This document shows positions 1 through 11,115 of a stretch of 64,000 nucleotides of DNA, one piece after another (within the stretch, counting starts at the first letter, position 1; the number at the start of each line of letters is the position of its first letter). The position numbers were made by a program, and so were the translations under genes. Location: the NCBI GenBank assembly GCA_030278955.1, contig JAOANR010000002.1, positions 12,513,982 to 12,577,981 on the forward strand. Reading direction: 5' to 3'. Source of the stretch: Hygrophila difformis (taxonomy: Eukaryota; Streptophyta; Magnoliopsida; Lamiales; Acanthaceae). The notes under the pieces were generated by a model, which saw nothing but the letters and a program-made list of their open reading frames with translations, made no database searches and had not been told where the DNA came from.

Positions 1-199
1 AAAGGAGCCAAGCCCAGCTCGACAAAGCACCGCTCATTGATTATCTCAGCATCTGCTGATGACTCACCATGTAGCAAGGAAAATCAAGAAAACCAATTTA
101 TGAGGGAATCGGGTGAGATTGTTCCACAAACTAGCAAAACAAATTTTTTTTGATAATTATCATCATTTTTGCAGGGAATGGAAGCCTCGAGCCAAGAAG

Positions 200-556
200 G
201 GTGCTAGTCTGGAGCTATATATTCTCTTTCAGCTGTGGAACTACATTCTTCTTTCTTGAATACCAGCCGACTAAGTTCTGTGCAAGATAAAAACATCCAC
301 CAGTAGTTGATTTGCGGTCATCAGAACAACCAGCCAAATCAGAATACGTGTATCCAACCAATTCCATAGAGGACTTTTTAGAATACCAAATACAAGGCCT
401 GATGTGCCTTTAAGATATCGAAGTGTCCTCTTTATAGCCTTAAGATGTGATTCCTTTGGAGCAGATTGGTACCTAGCACATACATCAACACTAAAAGAAA
501 TGTCAGGACGACTAGCAGTGAAGTATAGTAGGCTAGCAGTTAAGTATTGTAGCCTT
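200..556 (-). pseudogene. Copia-type reverse transcriptase/RNase H relic
   Basis: Read on the minus strand, this stretch encodes the carboxy-terminal part of a Ty1/copia polyprotein. It contains the linker after the polymerase (LLYFTASRPDISFSV, then CARYQSAPKESHLKAIKR and LRYLKGTSG), followed in another frame by the start of RNase H (DLAGCSDDRKSTTGGCF and VGWYSRKKNVVPQ). A frameshift near 370 and stop codons near 225 break it. The rest of pol is missing, so it is a dead fragment. From 1 to 199 I recognise nothing further. It may belong with the LTR-like sequence that follows at 557-790 on the same strand, which would make it an internally deleted element. Confidence 0.75.
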
Positions 557-790
557 CATCTTCCTCCAACTCCATGGAAGAACAAGGACCTCTCAAGCTC
601 TGTTTTCTCTCAATTTTCAGCCACAATGTGTGTAAAACAAGGAATAGAATTGAATAACATGTATTTATAGAGTTTCTAGGCCCATCCAAAAACTCTTAAA
701 GCCTGGTGGGAGGTAGTAGCCACGTCACTGTCCTTTTGTACTTTCCAGTTGTGCTATACTCGTTGTTGATATGTTTTTCCCTAACAATAA
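557..790 (-). repeat. Possible LTR/promoter remnant of the copia relic
   Basis: On the minus strand this begins close to a TGTTAGGG sequence and carries a good TATA box (TATAAATA, plus-strand 662-669), followed about 100 bp later by the copia pol relic. That order (LTR, then pol) is what an internally deleted copia element would leave. There is no second copy in the window to prove LTR identity. Confidence 0.35.
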
Positions 791-2100
791 TTATTCTGAA
801 ATATGCAAAAAAGGTTAAGAAGTAAGGTTTGGTCTCAAATAGGGTTTAGTTATTAGAGTTCGAATAAGTTTACAAGATATCAGATTTTTTTTATTAAAGG
901 ATTAATCTCCAAATTCATCGTAAACAAGTTCTAGAACCCTTGGCCGTTAGTTATGATTTATCCGACTAGTGCGGCAACTATTGACATGGATATATGGACC
1001 AACCCAACAGATAGAACCCAACCCGGTTATTTGGAACAGACAAAAAATTATTCCAAGTGATTCGGAAGAATAAATCATTAAAGGAGCGAAAATAACGGAA
1101 TGGTTGGAGCTGACTAAAGCCAAAAGGGATGATAAAGGCTCACCAGAATCCCACCAGAATGTCACCTGAACATGGCCAGAATTTCGGCGGAATCCAGCGA
1201 GTCGACGTCAGTTAACAGCCACGGCCAGCGGACCTGTTTTCCACAATGGGCTAAGCCGAGGAACCAGAGGACTTAAAGTTATTAGGCTACAAGAAATTAA
1301 CTGGAGAAAAATAAATAAAGCCCAACTAGCCCATTTATCTCATCAGCCGGTCCATTTAGATAATGAAGCTGCCCGGCCCAATCCCTAATTGTTGACCAAC
1401 AAATTCTAGCAGCCCAATATAACGAGAGATCGGCCCACTCAATTACGAAAGCACAATACACTTAAATTTGAGTCCAAGTCGGGTCTGGCCATGCTTCAAC
1501 CCACCACTTCATCATCATCAACTCTCCTTCACAGACCAATTCCAATAGCGGCTGCCGGGCTTTGAATCTCTTGACGATCCGCATCCGGTTGTTCCTCATG
1601 CCAGCAATCCAATGGTTGCCATCAACCCATGGAGGTCACACCTTAGTCGTCCTCTCTATTACCATGGGGGTCGTCGTTTCTGGCACCCCCTTCCATTTCA
1701 GCCGCTGCAACTCCAACAGCCACGACACCATGGTCACCCTATGCCTGTTATCAACTCGAGCTCATTGCAATCTTCAACTTACATCTCCCACCTCCATCCA
1801 TTTCCATCCCCAACTCCAATAAACTCCGGAACGGAGAAGACCCTAACTCAATGGATGGCAATTGGAGTCCTATCATCATTCCCGGTCACCATCTCCATCT
1901 CCAATGATACCTATCACCATCGTCAACATCTTACAACAGCCACAACAAAAGGGAATTCTTGTGCAATGCTTCCTGTCATCGCTCCAACTCCACATCCATC
2001 GAATCCACTCCACCAGCATTTCTTTTCCTTTGTGCAACCACTGCCTTCCTAGGATGATGCCTCCTCCATCGTACCATCGCCCTCTGTCGCACAAGCCTTG
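791..2100. other. Non-coding flank, C-rich toward the right
   Basis: No gene is supported here. From about 1300 to 2100 the plus strand is rich in CCA/CCT and contains several GGCCCA/GCCCAAT words; the ORFs in it are low-complexity Pro/His/Ser reading frames without any recognisable domain. A similar base composition occurs at 37150-37900 inside insertion X. COP is inserted at its right edge and the sequence resumes at 7154. Confidence 0.4.
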
Positions 2101-2105
2101 GACGA
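2101..2105. other. Target-site duplication of COP (GACGA)
   Basis: GACGA stands directly before the 5' LTR, and an identical GACGA stands directly after the 3' LTR at 7149-7153. This proves the element's two boundaries. Confidence 0.95.
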
Positions 2106-2372
2106 TGCTGAATATTATAGTGATCAAGGCAAGGGAGGCGCAGCAGTTCAAGGAAGTCATGAAGTTACAGATATAGCAGCTCAAGTTTAGTTTGGTGTAG
2201 GCAGGGTATTAGTGTCTTTTCCTCTTATTAGTGTCATTCCATTTTGTATAAGCGTTGACACGCTTTTGTAGATAGATATATATTTCCTTTTCCTGCCTTG
2301 TAAACACAACTTTCATTCATTCATTCAATACACAAGGAGTTATTTAGCTTGTTCTTTCGAGCTCATTCAACA
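2106..2372 (+). repeat. COP 5' LTR
   Basis: 267 bp, TG...CA, identical by eye to 6882-7148. It contains AT-rich promoter-like sequence (gatagatatatat near 2270) and a short CATT direct repeat near 2315. Confidence 0.96.
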
Positions 2373-2384
2373 TGGTATCAGAGC
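2373..2384 (+). other. COP primer-binding site (initiator Met tRNA)
   Basis: TGGTATCAGAGC directly abuts the LTR and is complementary to the 3' end of plant initiator methionine tRNA, the usual primer for minus-strand DNA synthesis in copia elements. Confidence 0.95.
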
Positions 2385-2482
2385 ATTCCGATTCTGGATT
2401 GTTCGATTGAATCGATTCTCAGCTACAATTCTTACCTCTTACCTCGATCTATTTGCATTTCTGTTTCCAATTTGATTGATTC

Positions 2483-5400
2483 ATGGCTTCAACAACTGAA
2501 GATGCTTCTACCGAAACTCTGTCTGCCGAAACTGCTTCTGTGCAGCAGCTGTGCCCTGAGCTGATCCTTACTGCAGCCGATCAGCCTCACCTAAAGCTTG
2601 CACCGATCCTCTTTGATGGTAAAAACTGGAATTCCTGGAGAATCGCTGTTCGAAACACCTTGCGCATTAAGAAGAAGATAAAATTCATAGAAGGTACTTT
2701 TGCTTGTCCTGCTATTGATGATCCTCGATATGATGATTGGATTATGGTAGATTGTATGATTCTTACTTGGCTACACAACTCACTGATTCCTGAGATCACT
2801 AGTCAGTACTTGCATATTGAAACCTCTTATGGTCTGTGGAAGGAATTGGAGGACAGTTATGGTATAACTAGCGGTCCTAAGGTGATTTTGTTGAAAAAGC
2901 AACTCGCTAATCTTACTCAGGGAAATAGATCTATAACTAGTTATTATAGTGATCTAAAGTCGCAATGGCATAATCTGAAGGCCTTGAAACCTTTCCCCAA
3001 ATCATGTAGCGCTGAAACCTTGAAAGCTCTAATGGATTCTGATGAATATGAGCTTCTCACTCAATTCATTATGGGGTTAAATGACAAATACACACATGTT
3101 AGTAATCAGATACTTTTGATGGATCCCCTTCCTACGGTTTGCAAGGCTCACTCCATGTTATGCAATGTTGAGACACAGAATGGAATCATTGATGCTGCTA
3201 CTAATGACACTAGTTTTGCCCTAGCTACCTTAGACAAAGATTCTGCAGACAAATCACTGGGGCAGACTCGTAGTGGTAGCATTGTCTGTAGCTATTGCAA
3301 GAAAACTGGTCACTCAAAGGAGAAGTGCTACAAATTTGCCAACAAAAATGCAACCTGTGATCATTGCAAAAGGAAAGGTCACCAGAAAATTAATTGTTTC
3401 CTACTCACTGGAGTTGTACCAGACTGGTACAAAGCTTTGACTGACAAGAGAGGAAATAGCTCGACAGCTGCAGCCATGGTAACTGGCCCTGATTCTACTG
3501 GAGCCAACAAGCATATGGTGGGAACTGATTCTGATAGAATTGCTAAACTTGAGGAGATGATCAAGGAGTTGGCTAAATCTAATGTTGGAGGTGCTAACAG
3601 CTGCAATCCTGTGGACTATGCTGGAGGTATCTTCATGGCAGGTAGCTCACTAACTCATTCCTCTTTCAATTTGAGTAATCAATGGCTTTTTGACTCTGGA
3701 GCTAGCTGTCACATTTGTGCTACACCTTCCCTATTGCTTGACCCTCAGCCATGTTCTATTAGACATTCCATAACTCTGCCAGATGGCTCTATAAAGTTCC
3801 CCTCTCTCATAGGATCAGTGAAGTTAAATAATACTCTCATTGTTCCTAATGTTTATCATGTGCCTGGTATAGTGTTGAACTTGATTTCCATTAGTCAACT
3901 TACCAAAGACCTACAGTACTTTGCTACCTTTTATCCCACTTATTGCATATTGCAGGACCTGAAGTCTAGAAGAGTTGTACTCAAAGTTCAATTATCTAGC
4001 AAACTTTACACTGTTGGTTGCTCTTCTGTTGATGCTTCAAATTCTTTTTCAGTTAATTCTGTTGCCAATCATACATCTAATACTGTAAAGGATTGGCACA
4101 ATAAACTTGGCCACCCTTCTTCCATTGTTATGAAACATCTTGGTTTTGAAATTGATGAGTCTACTTCTATTCCTTGTGATGTCTGCTATTCTGCTAAAAT
4201 GCATAGGATTCCATTTCATAATAGTAATTCCAAAGCTGTAACACCCTTTGATTTGATTCATTGTGATGTTTGGGGACCTTTTACTCCATTGGATAGAAGT
4301 GGTTTTAGATATATGTTAACCATAGTTGATGATGCCTCAAGAGCTACATGGATATTTCTCTTGAAGCTAAAATCAGACACCTCTGAGCTCCTGTCTCAGT
4401 TCTTTACACTTGTCAAAACTCAGTACAATGGGGTTGTCAAGATTCTTAGATCCGATAATGGAACTGAATTCTGCAACAAGACTTGTCAATCTCTCTTCCA
4501 AAGACTGGGGATAATACACCAAACTTCTTGCTTCTACACTCCTCAACAGAATGGTCGTGTAGAAAGGAAGCATCAACACCTTGTGCAAGTGGCCAGAAGC
4601 TTGCTGATCACATCTGGAGTTCCAAAGTCTTATTGGGGAGATGCCATGCTCAACTCAGCTTACATCATCAACAGACTTCCATCCAAGGTTCTAGGGTGGA
4701 AGTCACCATGTGAAATCCTACAAGGGAGCAAACCAGATCTCACCCCCCTTCATACCTTCGGATGCCTCTGCTACATGAAGATCCTAAAGTCTCAAGTGGG
4801 AAAATTAGATCCAAGAGGTTTAAAGGGAGTAAACTTAGGACTTGTTCCTAATAAGAAAGGTTATAGAATCTTGGACTTGGTCACCAAACAGATACACATA
4901 TCAAGGGATGTTACTTTCTTTGATTCTATTTTTCCATTTAAAGTTTGCAGCAGCCCTACTCAATCCCAAACACTTACCCTACATACTTCATCCACTGAGT
5001 TTCCTACTGAAACTCAGTATCCATACTTTCTTCCTGAGGAGCCCACTGCACCTCAGGCTACAGTGCACTCACCTTTGGCTCCTCATGAGCCAATGAGCCA
5101 AACCCTTACCAGTAACTCCCCTGTGTCTCCTACTGAGACACAGATATCAAACAATTCTGTAGAAACTCATGGAGAAGTTTCCACATCAGTTGGTCCATCT
5201 CCTATGGTCCAGCCTCTTTCACCTACTTCTAGCACAAATGAGACAGCTATCCCCATAGCTTCTAGACCAGAGAGACCTCAGAGAGAAAGAAGAATGCCAA
5301 GTAGATACAAAGATTATTATTGTGGATCTGTGGTGGATCCAGAATTTGTTCCTCAGTCATATGAACAAACTAAAGGGATCTCTCATTGGGAGGATGCAGT

Positions 5401-6952
5401 TCAAGCAGAAATTGATGCACTTGAAAAGAATCAAACTTGGGAAGTTACATCCTTACCTGCAGGCAAGCGCCCTATTGGGTGTAAATGGATATTTCGAGTG
5501 AAACATAACTCTGATGGTACTATCAACAAATACAAAGCAAGGTTGGTTGCTAAGGGGTTCCACCAGAAATATGGAGAAGACTACAAAGACTCCTTTGCAC
5601 CTGTTGCAAAGACAGTCAGTGTTAGACTCTTATTTGCTCTAGCTGCTTCATTCAAATGGCCACTGTCACAACTTGATGTCAACAATGCCTTCCTCCATGG
5701 TGACCTTGAAGAGGATATCTACATGCACTGTCCACCTGGACTTGGAGCTACTCCGGGCCAAGTTTGCAAGCTCAAGAAATCTCTCTATGGGCTCAAACAA
5801 GCCCCTAGGCAATGGTATGGAGCACTGTCTGTTTTCCTTAAAAATTGTGGTTATACTCCTGCCTATGTTGATCAATGTGTCTTCTTGAAGTTTACTCAGC
5901 TTGGACTTGTTATGTTAGTTGTATATGTTGATGATGTCCTTATCACTGGAGCTGACCCCTCTGAAATTAAGGATATCAAGCTAAAACTACATGACAGATT
6001 TACCATTAAGGATTTAGGAGCAGCAGCCTATTTTCTTGGGCTAGAAATTACTTCCTCTGACTCAGGTTACTCCATTTCTCAAGCCAAGTATACATCTGAC
6101 CTCCTCACTGAAGTGCCAGTTCCTCCAAATCCTAAGGCTCATTCTCCTTGTCAAGCTCACAAAACCATGTCTGCAGATGGCCCCCTATTTGATGATCCTC
6201 ATCTCTATAGGAAAATGGTGGGTAAATTACTCTATCTTGGCTTCTCACGCCCGGACATCTGTTACAGTGTTCAGCAGCTCAGTCAATACATGAATGCACC
6301 TACTCAAGCTCACTGGCAAGGTGTCATCCATGTTCTACAGTATCTACACAACAGCCCCAAGCTTGGTCTTTTCTACCCATTTGGTCTTTCTCTTGATATC
6401 AAAGGCTATTGTGATTCGGACTGGGGCAATTGTCCTGTTACAAGAAGGTCTCTCACTGGTTATTGTGTCTTCCTTGGAGATTGTTTGATAGCATGGAAGA
6501 CCAAGAAGCAAGATTATGTTTCCAAAAGTTCAACTGAAGCTGAGTACAGAAGCTTGGGAGCTGTGGCAGCTGAGCTTCTTTGGGTTGGCTCTTTATTTCA
6601 AGAGCTCCATCTTCCTTTACCAGGTCCCTATCCCATCTTTTGTGATAATCTTTCTGCCATTCAACTGGTAAAGAATCCTATGCATCACGAGAAGACTAAG
6701 CACATTGATATTGGGTGCTTATATGTCCGAGATTACTACCAAAAGCACCTCATCGATCCTACATTTGTTCCATCCTCATCTCAGTTGGCTGATTTGTTCA
6801 CGAAGGGCCTACCTCCTAAAGTCTTCCAGTCTCTATGTTCCAAACTGAACCTCTGGCGATGTTCAGTTTGCGGGGGGGGGATGCTGAATATTATAGTGAT
6901 CAAGGCAAGGGAGGCGCAGCAGTTCAAGGAAGTCATGAAGTTACAGATATAG
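2483..6952 (+). CDS. Copia gag-pol polyprotein, intact (1489 aa)
   Basis: One frame encodes every copia protein in order. The gag region carries two zinc knuckles (C269-C272-H277-C282 and C292-C295-H300-C305). The aspartic protease has its catalytic D404 in LFDSGAS. Integrase has an H539-H544-C565-C568 zinc site and a D595, D658, E694 triad with 35 residues between the last two. Reverse transcriptase has YVDD at 1148-1151, and RNase H begins near CDSD (1310-1313). The start chosen is the first ATG after the leader, about 110 nt from the LTR end, opening with MASTTEDAS. The frame reads through the polypurine tract into the 3' LTR, so the last 23 residues (1467-1489) are LTR-encoded. No frameshift or stop is visible and all the catalytic residues named are present. 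It acts in cytoplasmic particles and then in the nucleus, making and integrating cDNA. Confidence 0.97.
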   Translation: MASTTEDASTETLSAETASVQQLCPELILTAADQPHLKLAPILFDGKNWNSWRIAVRNTLRIKKKIKFIEGTFACPAIDDPRYDDWIMVDCMILTWLHNSLIPEITSQYLHIETSYGLWKELEDSYGITSGPKVILLKKQLANLTQGNRSITSYYSDLKSQWHNLKALKPFPKSCSAETLKALMDSDEYELLTQFIMGLNDKYTHVSNQILLMDPLPTVCKAHSMLCNVETQNGIIDAATNDTSFALATLDKDSADKSLGQTRSGSIVCSYCKKTGHSKEKCYKFANKNATCDHCKRKGHQKINCFLLTGVVPDWYKALTDKRGNSSTAAAMVTGPDSTGANKHMVGTDSDRIAKLEEMIKELAKSNVGGANSCNPVDYAGGIFMAGSSLTHSSFNLSNQWLFDSGASCHICATPSLLLDPQPCSIRHSITLPDGSIKFPSLIGSVKLNNTLIVPNVYHVPGIVLNLISISQLTKDLQYFATFYPTYCILQDLKSRRVVLKVQLSSKLYTVGCSSVDASNSFSVNSVANHTSNTVKDWHNKLGHPSSIVMKHLGFEIDESTSIPCDVCYSAKMHRIPFHNSNSKAVTPFDLIHCDVWGPFTPLDRSGFRYMLTIVDDASRATWIFLLKLKSDTSELLSQFFTLVKTQYNGVVKILRSDNGTEFCNKTCQSLFQRLGIIHQTSCFYTPQQNGRVERKHQHLVQVARSLLITSGVPKSYWGDAMLNSAYIINRLPSKVLGWKSPCEILQGSKPDLTPLHTFGCLCYMKILKSQVGKLDPRGLKGVNLGLVPNKKGYRILDLVTKQIHISRDVTFFDSIFPFKVCSSPTQSQTLTLHTSSTEFPTETQYPYFLPEEPTAPQATVHSPLAPHEPMSQTLTSNSPVSPTETQISNNSVETHGEVSTSVGPSPMVQPLSPTSSTNETAIPIASRPERPQRERRMPSRYKDYYCGSVVDPEFVPQSYEQTKGISHWEDAVQAEIDALEKNQTWEVTSLPAGKRPIGCKWIFRVKHNSDGTINKYKARLVAKGFHQKYGEDYKDSFAPVAKTVSVRLLFALAASFKWPLSQLDVNNAFLHGDLEEDIYMHCPPGLGATPGQVCKLKKSLYGLKQAPRQWYGALSVFLKNCGYTPAYVDQCVFLKFTQLGLVMLVVYVDDVLITGADPSEIKDIKLKLHDRFTIKDLGAAAYFLGLEITSSDSGYSISQAKYTSDLLTEVPVPPNPKAHSPCQAHKTMSADGPLFDDPHLYRKMVGKLLYLGFSRPDICYSVQQLSQYMNAPTQAHWQGVIHVLQYLHNSPKLGLFYPFGLSLDIKGYCDSDWGNCPVTRRSLTGYCVFLGDCLIAWKTKKQDYVSKSSTEAEYRSLGAVAAELLWVGSLFQELHLPLPGPYPIFCDNLSAIQLVKNPMHHEKTKHIDIGCLYVRDYYQKHLIDPTFVPSSSQLADLFTKGLPPKVFQSLCSKLNLWRCSVCGGGMLNIIVIKAREAQQFKEVMKLQI
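6870..6881 (+). other. COP polypurine tract
   Basis: A G-run of eight directly before the 3' LTR, where plus-strand DNA synthesis would be primed. It lies inside the coding frame, reading as glycines. Confidence 0.85.
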
Positions 6953-7148
6953 CAGCTCAAGTTTAGTTTGGTGTAGGCAGGGTATTAGTGTCTTTTCCTC
7001 TTATTAGTGTCATTCCATTTTGTATAAGCGTTGACACGCTTTTGTAGATAGATATATATTTCCTTTTCCTGCCTTGTAAACACAACTTTCATTCATTCAT
7101 TCAATACACAAGGAGTTATTTAGCTTGTTCTTTCGAGCTCATTCAACA
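6882..7148 (+). repeat. COP 3' LTR
   Basis: 267 bp, TG...CA, matching 2106-2372 and followed by the GACGA duplication at 7149-7153. Its first 71 bp are translated as the tail of the polyprotein. Confidence 0.96.
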
Positions 7149-7153
7149 GACGA

Positions 7154-7988
7154 TAATCCCATCCCCATCGAACCATCGAATTCGTTCTCCGTTGCACAGG
7201 AGTGCACACAGCTGCTACCTTCCTTTACAGCACACAAGTTCATTCTCATGTCTTTGCCGTTGTGTTATGTCTTTTATGTGGGACCATTAGTATTGTTTAA
7301 ATTAGTTTAGACGTTATTTAAATTATGTAATGGGTTAATTAAAGCCCCTAGTTAGTTGATTAGTCTCTTTTAATCGCCATTGGTTTTGTAATATTCAAGA
7401 GGCCTATAAATAGAACCTTCACTCATGTATTGTGCACCTAGTGATTGAATGGATTTTAGCTTGAAACTTTTTATATTTCTTAAGGTAAAATTAGAGTTTG
7501 TGGGAACCGAAAAATCAAAAAAATTCAATCTGTCCTAGCTTGACCTATTTCCACGATTCTTGAATTCTTGAAGCAAATCCAAGATTATTTTTCCATTGTT
7601 GAATGATTTGGAAGAGACAAGGTTGTTCATCTTTATTGCCTCAATATTCCCTTTCAATTTTAGAAGCTTCATTATCCCCTAATCTTCATCCCATTTCTTC
7701 TTGTTTGTTTTTCTTCATCTATTGATTTCCCTTGCTTTGATCCATAGCAACTTTGAAGATGGATAACATATTTTGAAGTAAGGATTAAATGTTGAATTGC
7801 CAGACTATAGAATTTCAAGCGTAATTTAATATATACGGTGTTTGGTAAATATTTTATACATATTTCAACTCAATGTGGTAAAAATGAATTGAATTTTGCT
7901 AATTTGGTGAAGTGTTGGAATTTTGCAGAGAAAAGACATGTTTCGAAGTTTGGACAGAAATTCCACAATTGTTAGGTGTGCCCATGCC
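7154..7988. other. Non-coding flank with a promoter-like TATA box
   Basis: This continues the sequence interrupted by COP. A strong TATA box (TATAAATA, 7405-7412) is followed by about 30 bp and no supported ORF. It resembles an old LTR or leader but no partner repeat is visible. Confidence 0.35.
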
Positions 7989-7991
7989 TAA

Positions 7992-8611
7992 GGCCATCTC
8001 CAATGGTACACTAAAACCTAAAATAGGTTGGCATCTTCTCTCCAACAATACCCTAAAACCAAACCTATTTTAAGTTTTTTGAGTTTTATGAATAGTAAAT
8101 ACTCAAATTTGAGTATTTACTATTCATAAACCTATATCACTTTTTGCAATTAAATTAATTGCAATTTCATCCTCCAATTATTGCAAATTGAATAACAGAT
8201 TAATTTAAAAATAGAAAACAAATTTTTATTTTAATTTTGTATTATGGTTAATAATTTTATAATCTATACAATATTTTTTTTATTAAATTTATTTTATATC
8301 TAATTATATTAAAGATTTTAAGTTTTTTTTTTGTTTTTAAGAATTTTATTTTATAAAATAAATTTTAAACATAAACATAACTAATTTATATTGGCATAAT
8401 TAATGAGTATTGAATCTGTGTGGGTTAATGTATAATTTATAAGAAACGATGGGTATGATTGAAAAGATAAATAAGTTTGTATAGGAAAGAATATATAGAG
8501 AATATTCTTTTGAGTTTGAGTTTAGTGTGAATGGTTGGAGATGAATTACTGTTTGATGTGACATTTACTGTAAAATGGGTTTGAGTATAGTGTTGGCTAT
8601 TGGAGATGCTC
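7992..8611. mobile_element. Tourist-like (PIF/Harbinger) MITE, 620 bp
   Basis: A non-coding AT-rich block with imperfect terminal inverted repeats: left GGCCATCTCCAAT, right (inverted) GAGCATCTCCAAT. It is flanked by a TAA on each side (7989-7991 and 8612-8614). TAA duplication and a GAGCATCTCC-type end fit Tourist-like MITEs moved by Harbinger transposases. At 620 bp it is long for the class. A perfect palindrome lies inside at 8085-8130. Confidence 0.65.
8085..8130. repeat. 46-bp perfect palindrome inside the MITE
   Basis: The sequence reads identically on both strands, centred on AAATTT near 8107/8108; each arm is 23 nt with no spacer. It could fold into a cruciform or a long RNA hairpin. 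Confidence 0.9.
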
Positions 8612-8614
8612 TAA

Positions 8615-10519
8615 GGCCTTGTTGGCTATTGTGGAGCCCATTTGAAAGAATAGAATTTGCAAAAAGATTATTGGGTATTAAATTGAAAGATTCATCAGAT
8701 TGGAAGAGGCAAAAGCACGATCCATAGTGGGAGGAGAAGAACTGGCCTTTGAGGAGTGGAGAGACACGACGGAAGAGGCTCTACTCATGATGAGATCTAT
8801 AAATTGGAAATCTAGGCACAGAAGAGAAAAAAAAAAGAAAAAGAAAAAGAAAAAGAAAAATGACCTTCTAAAAGACTTCATTCGACTTTGTCACTCCAAT
8901 TTCCTTTCATCCCTTCCACCAAATCCTCAAGACATCAATCCAATTTCCATAGTCAATAAGCACCACACAACAGCAACGTTTTAGCAGCAGCAGAGTTTGG
9001 CATAGCAGTAGTAGACCGTGAAGAGGAGGGCAGCGGTCAAGTGCAATCTTCCTTGGAATCCTTTCAGCACATGTTTTGCTGAATTCTTGTAGATATTTTG
9101 ACTTGATTAAGGAAGTTGAACCTTTCATGTTTTGTTGGAATTTTTTTGGATTGTGAGTAGAGTATTTTGTATGGCTTTGGTTTGAATTGAATTTACGGAT
9201 GTGAATTTGTGAAACTTGGATTTTATTTTGAATTGAATATTCATTGTTAATGGGTATTTCTAATTTCTCTAATTTGTGAGTTTAGAATACTTGAATTGGT
9301 ATTGTGGCCAAATACTAATTTAGGGATCCATTGCTATATTAAAATTCTTTATCCATAATTATGTTGAGTTTTATTTTGGAGTAGCAAACTAGGGCAAAAA
9401 CTCTAGTAGGATATTAGAATCAATTTTTTAACATTGCCGAGTAGGGTGGATGCTAAATTGAATTGGATTTTCTAGTTCTTAATGTTGACGGATCAATAAA
9501 TTTTATGGTCGTATCTAGGGTTCTCATTCGATTAGGGAATTAACTAACGGTCATACCTTAGCTAACGGATAAGTAAGGAAAAGTTGGTTGTGAACGCATG
9601 TAAATCAACTATAACCAATTCATACATTGAGATAAATATTTTTTTGAGCCACCAGAATCCACCATTTCTAGATTTGGGTGACGATAACATCAGTTTCAAG
9701 AGTAGAGCCATTAGAAGGAAAGCGGGCTGGAAATCTAGGCTAATTTGTCAGATTTAAACAGAAAGTGGGTCACGTGGCCTTAATCGCCCGCAAGCCGGAA
9801 TATTCTGAAGTTGTGGGAATAATTTAGCACGATTTTATGGTAAAACACGTTTTCAGCTGAATGGTAACAAAAAACTTATGAAAAACTTGTTAAGGGAAAA
9901 TCAAAACCCGTAGCCGGTAGCTGTAATCTAACTTAAACCCTAATCTTGTTGCCATGGGTGCCGTTGCTTCGTACACCACGATGTGTTTATATTCTTGTGG
10001 AATGTGACTTTGAAGGGAGGATTGGGAGGAGAAGTGGCCACCACCTCCATTTTGTAAGTGAATATAAGTTTTTTGTCGATTTCAATTTAGGGATTTGGTT
10101 TTCGGTCGAGATGATTTAATTTTTGGGGATTCGTTTGGGGGTTGGTTTTTTATGCCATATGGGGTGTTTAATTTGGGTAATGGCTTTTTTTTTTTTTTAA
10201 TTCCATTCATTGCATGTGCGGAGCTCTTTTTATATTGGTAGAAGCCGGCAGTGGACATGTACGTTTATGCCTTTTGTAGTGTATGCCCGAAGCAATTTTT
10301 TGTTGTTTAATTCAAGTTGATGGTGTCGAATAATTTATTTCTTAGTTGTTTAATAAGTGTTCACCGTGTGTCCACAGATCCAGGTTGCACATCCTTGAGC
10401 ATAGTATTGCATTGGGGCAGTGAGTGTGTTGAAGGTCCCCACCAGTTTACCGTGGATGAGATTCAACAATTTATTACCATGTTAACATCAATGTTCTCGA
10501 TTTTTGGATCATAAGGTAT
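8615..10519. other. Non-coding AT-rich DNA with an A/G microsatellite
   Basis: No supported gene. An (AAAAAG)-type microsatellite lies at 8827-8860. The right part (9900-10500) could be the 5' leader of the MULE-like ORF that follows, but no domain is recognisable in it. Confidence 0.4.
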
Positions 10520-11115
10520 ATTTTAGGTAAGGAGGGAGTTGAAGCCAATGGGTTTGACTTTTGCATAAAGGAAGAAAGCGATTTCCGGTTGATCTCAGAG
10601 GAGGGCAAGCTATTGGAGAGGTGTTCTTAAAATAGACGGTGCGGGAAATATATGTTGTTGAATGTGAGAACTCGTAGTTCAAATGAATCCCAGACAGACA
10701 GTGGTTCAAAGAGTGCAAGTGATGGTACCGGTGGAATGGAGGAAAAACATGAGGGCCATATTGATGAATGGAGTAATGGAAATTGGGGAATGGATGAAGA
10801 TCTTGAGGGTCCTATGGATGAGAGAGCTGAAATTGACAGGGCCATTGAAGATGGGGCTGCCCAAAGGGTGATTGGAAGTAAAGAGGGGGCTATGGCGGGT
10901 GATTTTGTGGGGCTTAAACAGGAGGGATTTGTTGGAGGTGTTGATGAAAGATTTGTCGATGAGTTTCTAGCTGAGTTGGAATAGAAAAATAATGGGAGTG
11001 ATGGTGGTGATGACATGTTTTTAAAAAGTGGTTATAAAGTTGATGAAGGACAGGAGGATGTTGAGGTAGCAGGTGAATCCATATCACGGGATAATGATGG
11101 TCAAGGGATCAGTGG
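10520..11115 (+). pseudogene. Probable amino-terminal half of a MULE transposase
   Basis: A degenerate frame starts near 10520 (GKEGVEANGFDFCIKEES, then RLISEEGKLLERCS). After a stop it runs into a strongly acidic, low-complexity segment (open frame 10652-10984) that continues past another stop at 10982. Plant MULE transposases typically have a small amino-terminal domain, then an acidic linker, then the MULE catalytic core. A MULE core lacking its front half lies at 46003, opening in just such an acidic linker, and everything between is nested retroelements. I infer these are the two halves of one transposase. The amino-terminal likeness itself is weak. Confidence 0.4.

Larger units (their letters stand above)
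2106..7148 (+). mobile_element. COP: complete Ty1/copia LTR retrotransposon
   Basis: A 5043-bp element bounded by two 267-bp direct repeats that start TG and end CA, with GACGA duplicated on both sides. The primer-binding site follows the 5' LTR with no gap, a G-rich polypurine tract precedes the 3' LTR, and one uninterrupted polyprotein fills the interior. Integrase precedes reverse transcriptase, which is the copia order. By eye I find no difference between the two LTRs. Identical LTRs and an intact ORF mean a very recent insertion that may still be competent. Confidence 0.97.

Noticed and set aside
1562..2176. Several overlapping ORFs rich in Pro, His, Ser and Thr
   Set aside because: They arise from C/T-rich, low-complexity DNA, overlap on both strands and show no domain; the region is probably old repeat flank.
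2373..2390. Possible tRNA-Met gene fragments at the TGGTATCAGAGC sites
   Set aside because: These are primer-binding sites adjoining LTR ends; no cloverleaf sequence accompanies them.
4483..5888. Minor ORFs on both strands inside COP
   Set aside because: Shadows of the intact gag-pol frame.
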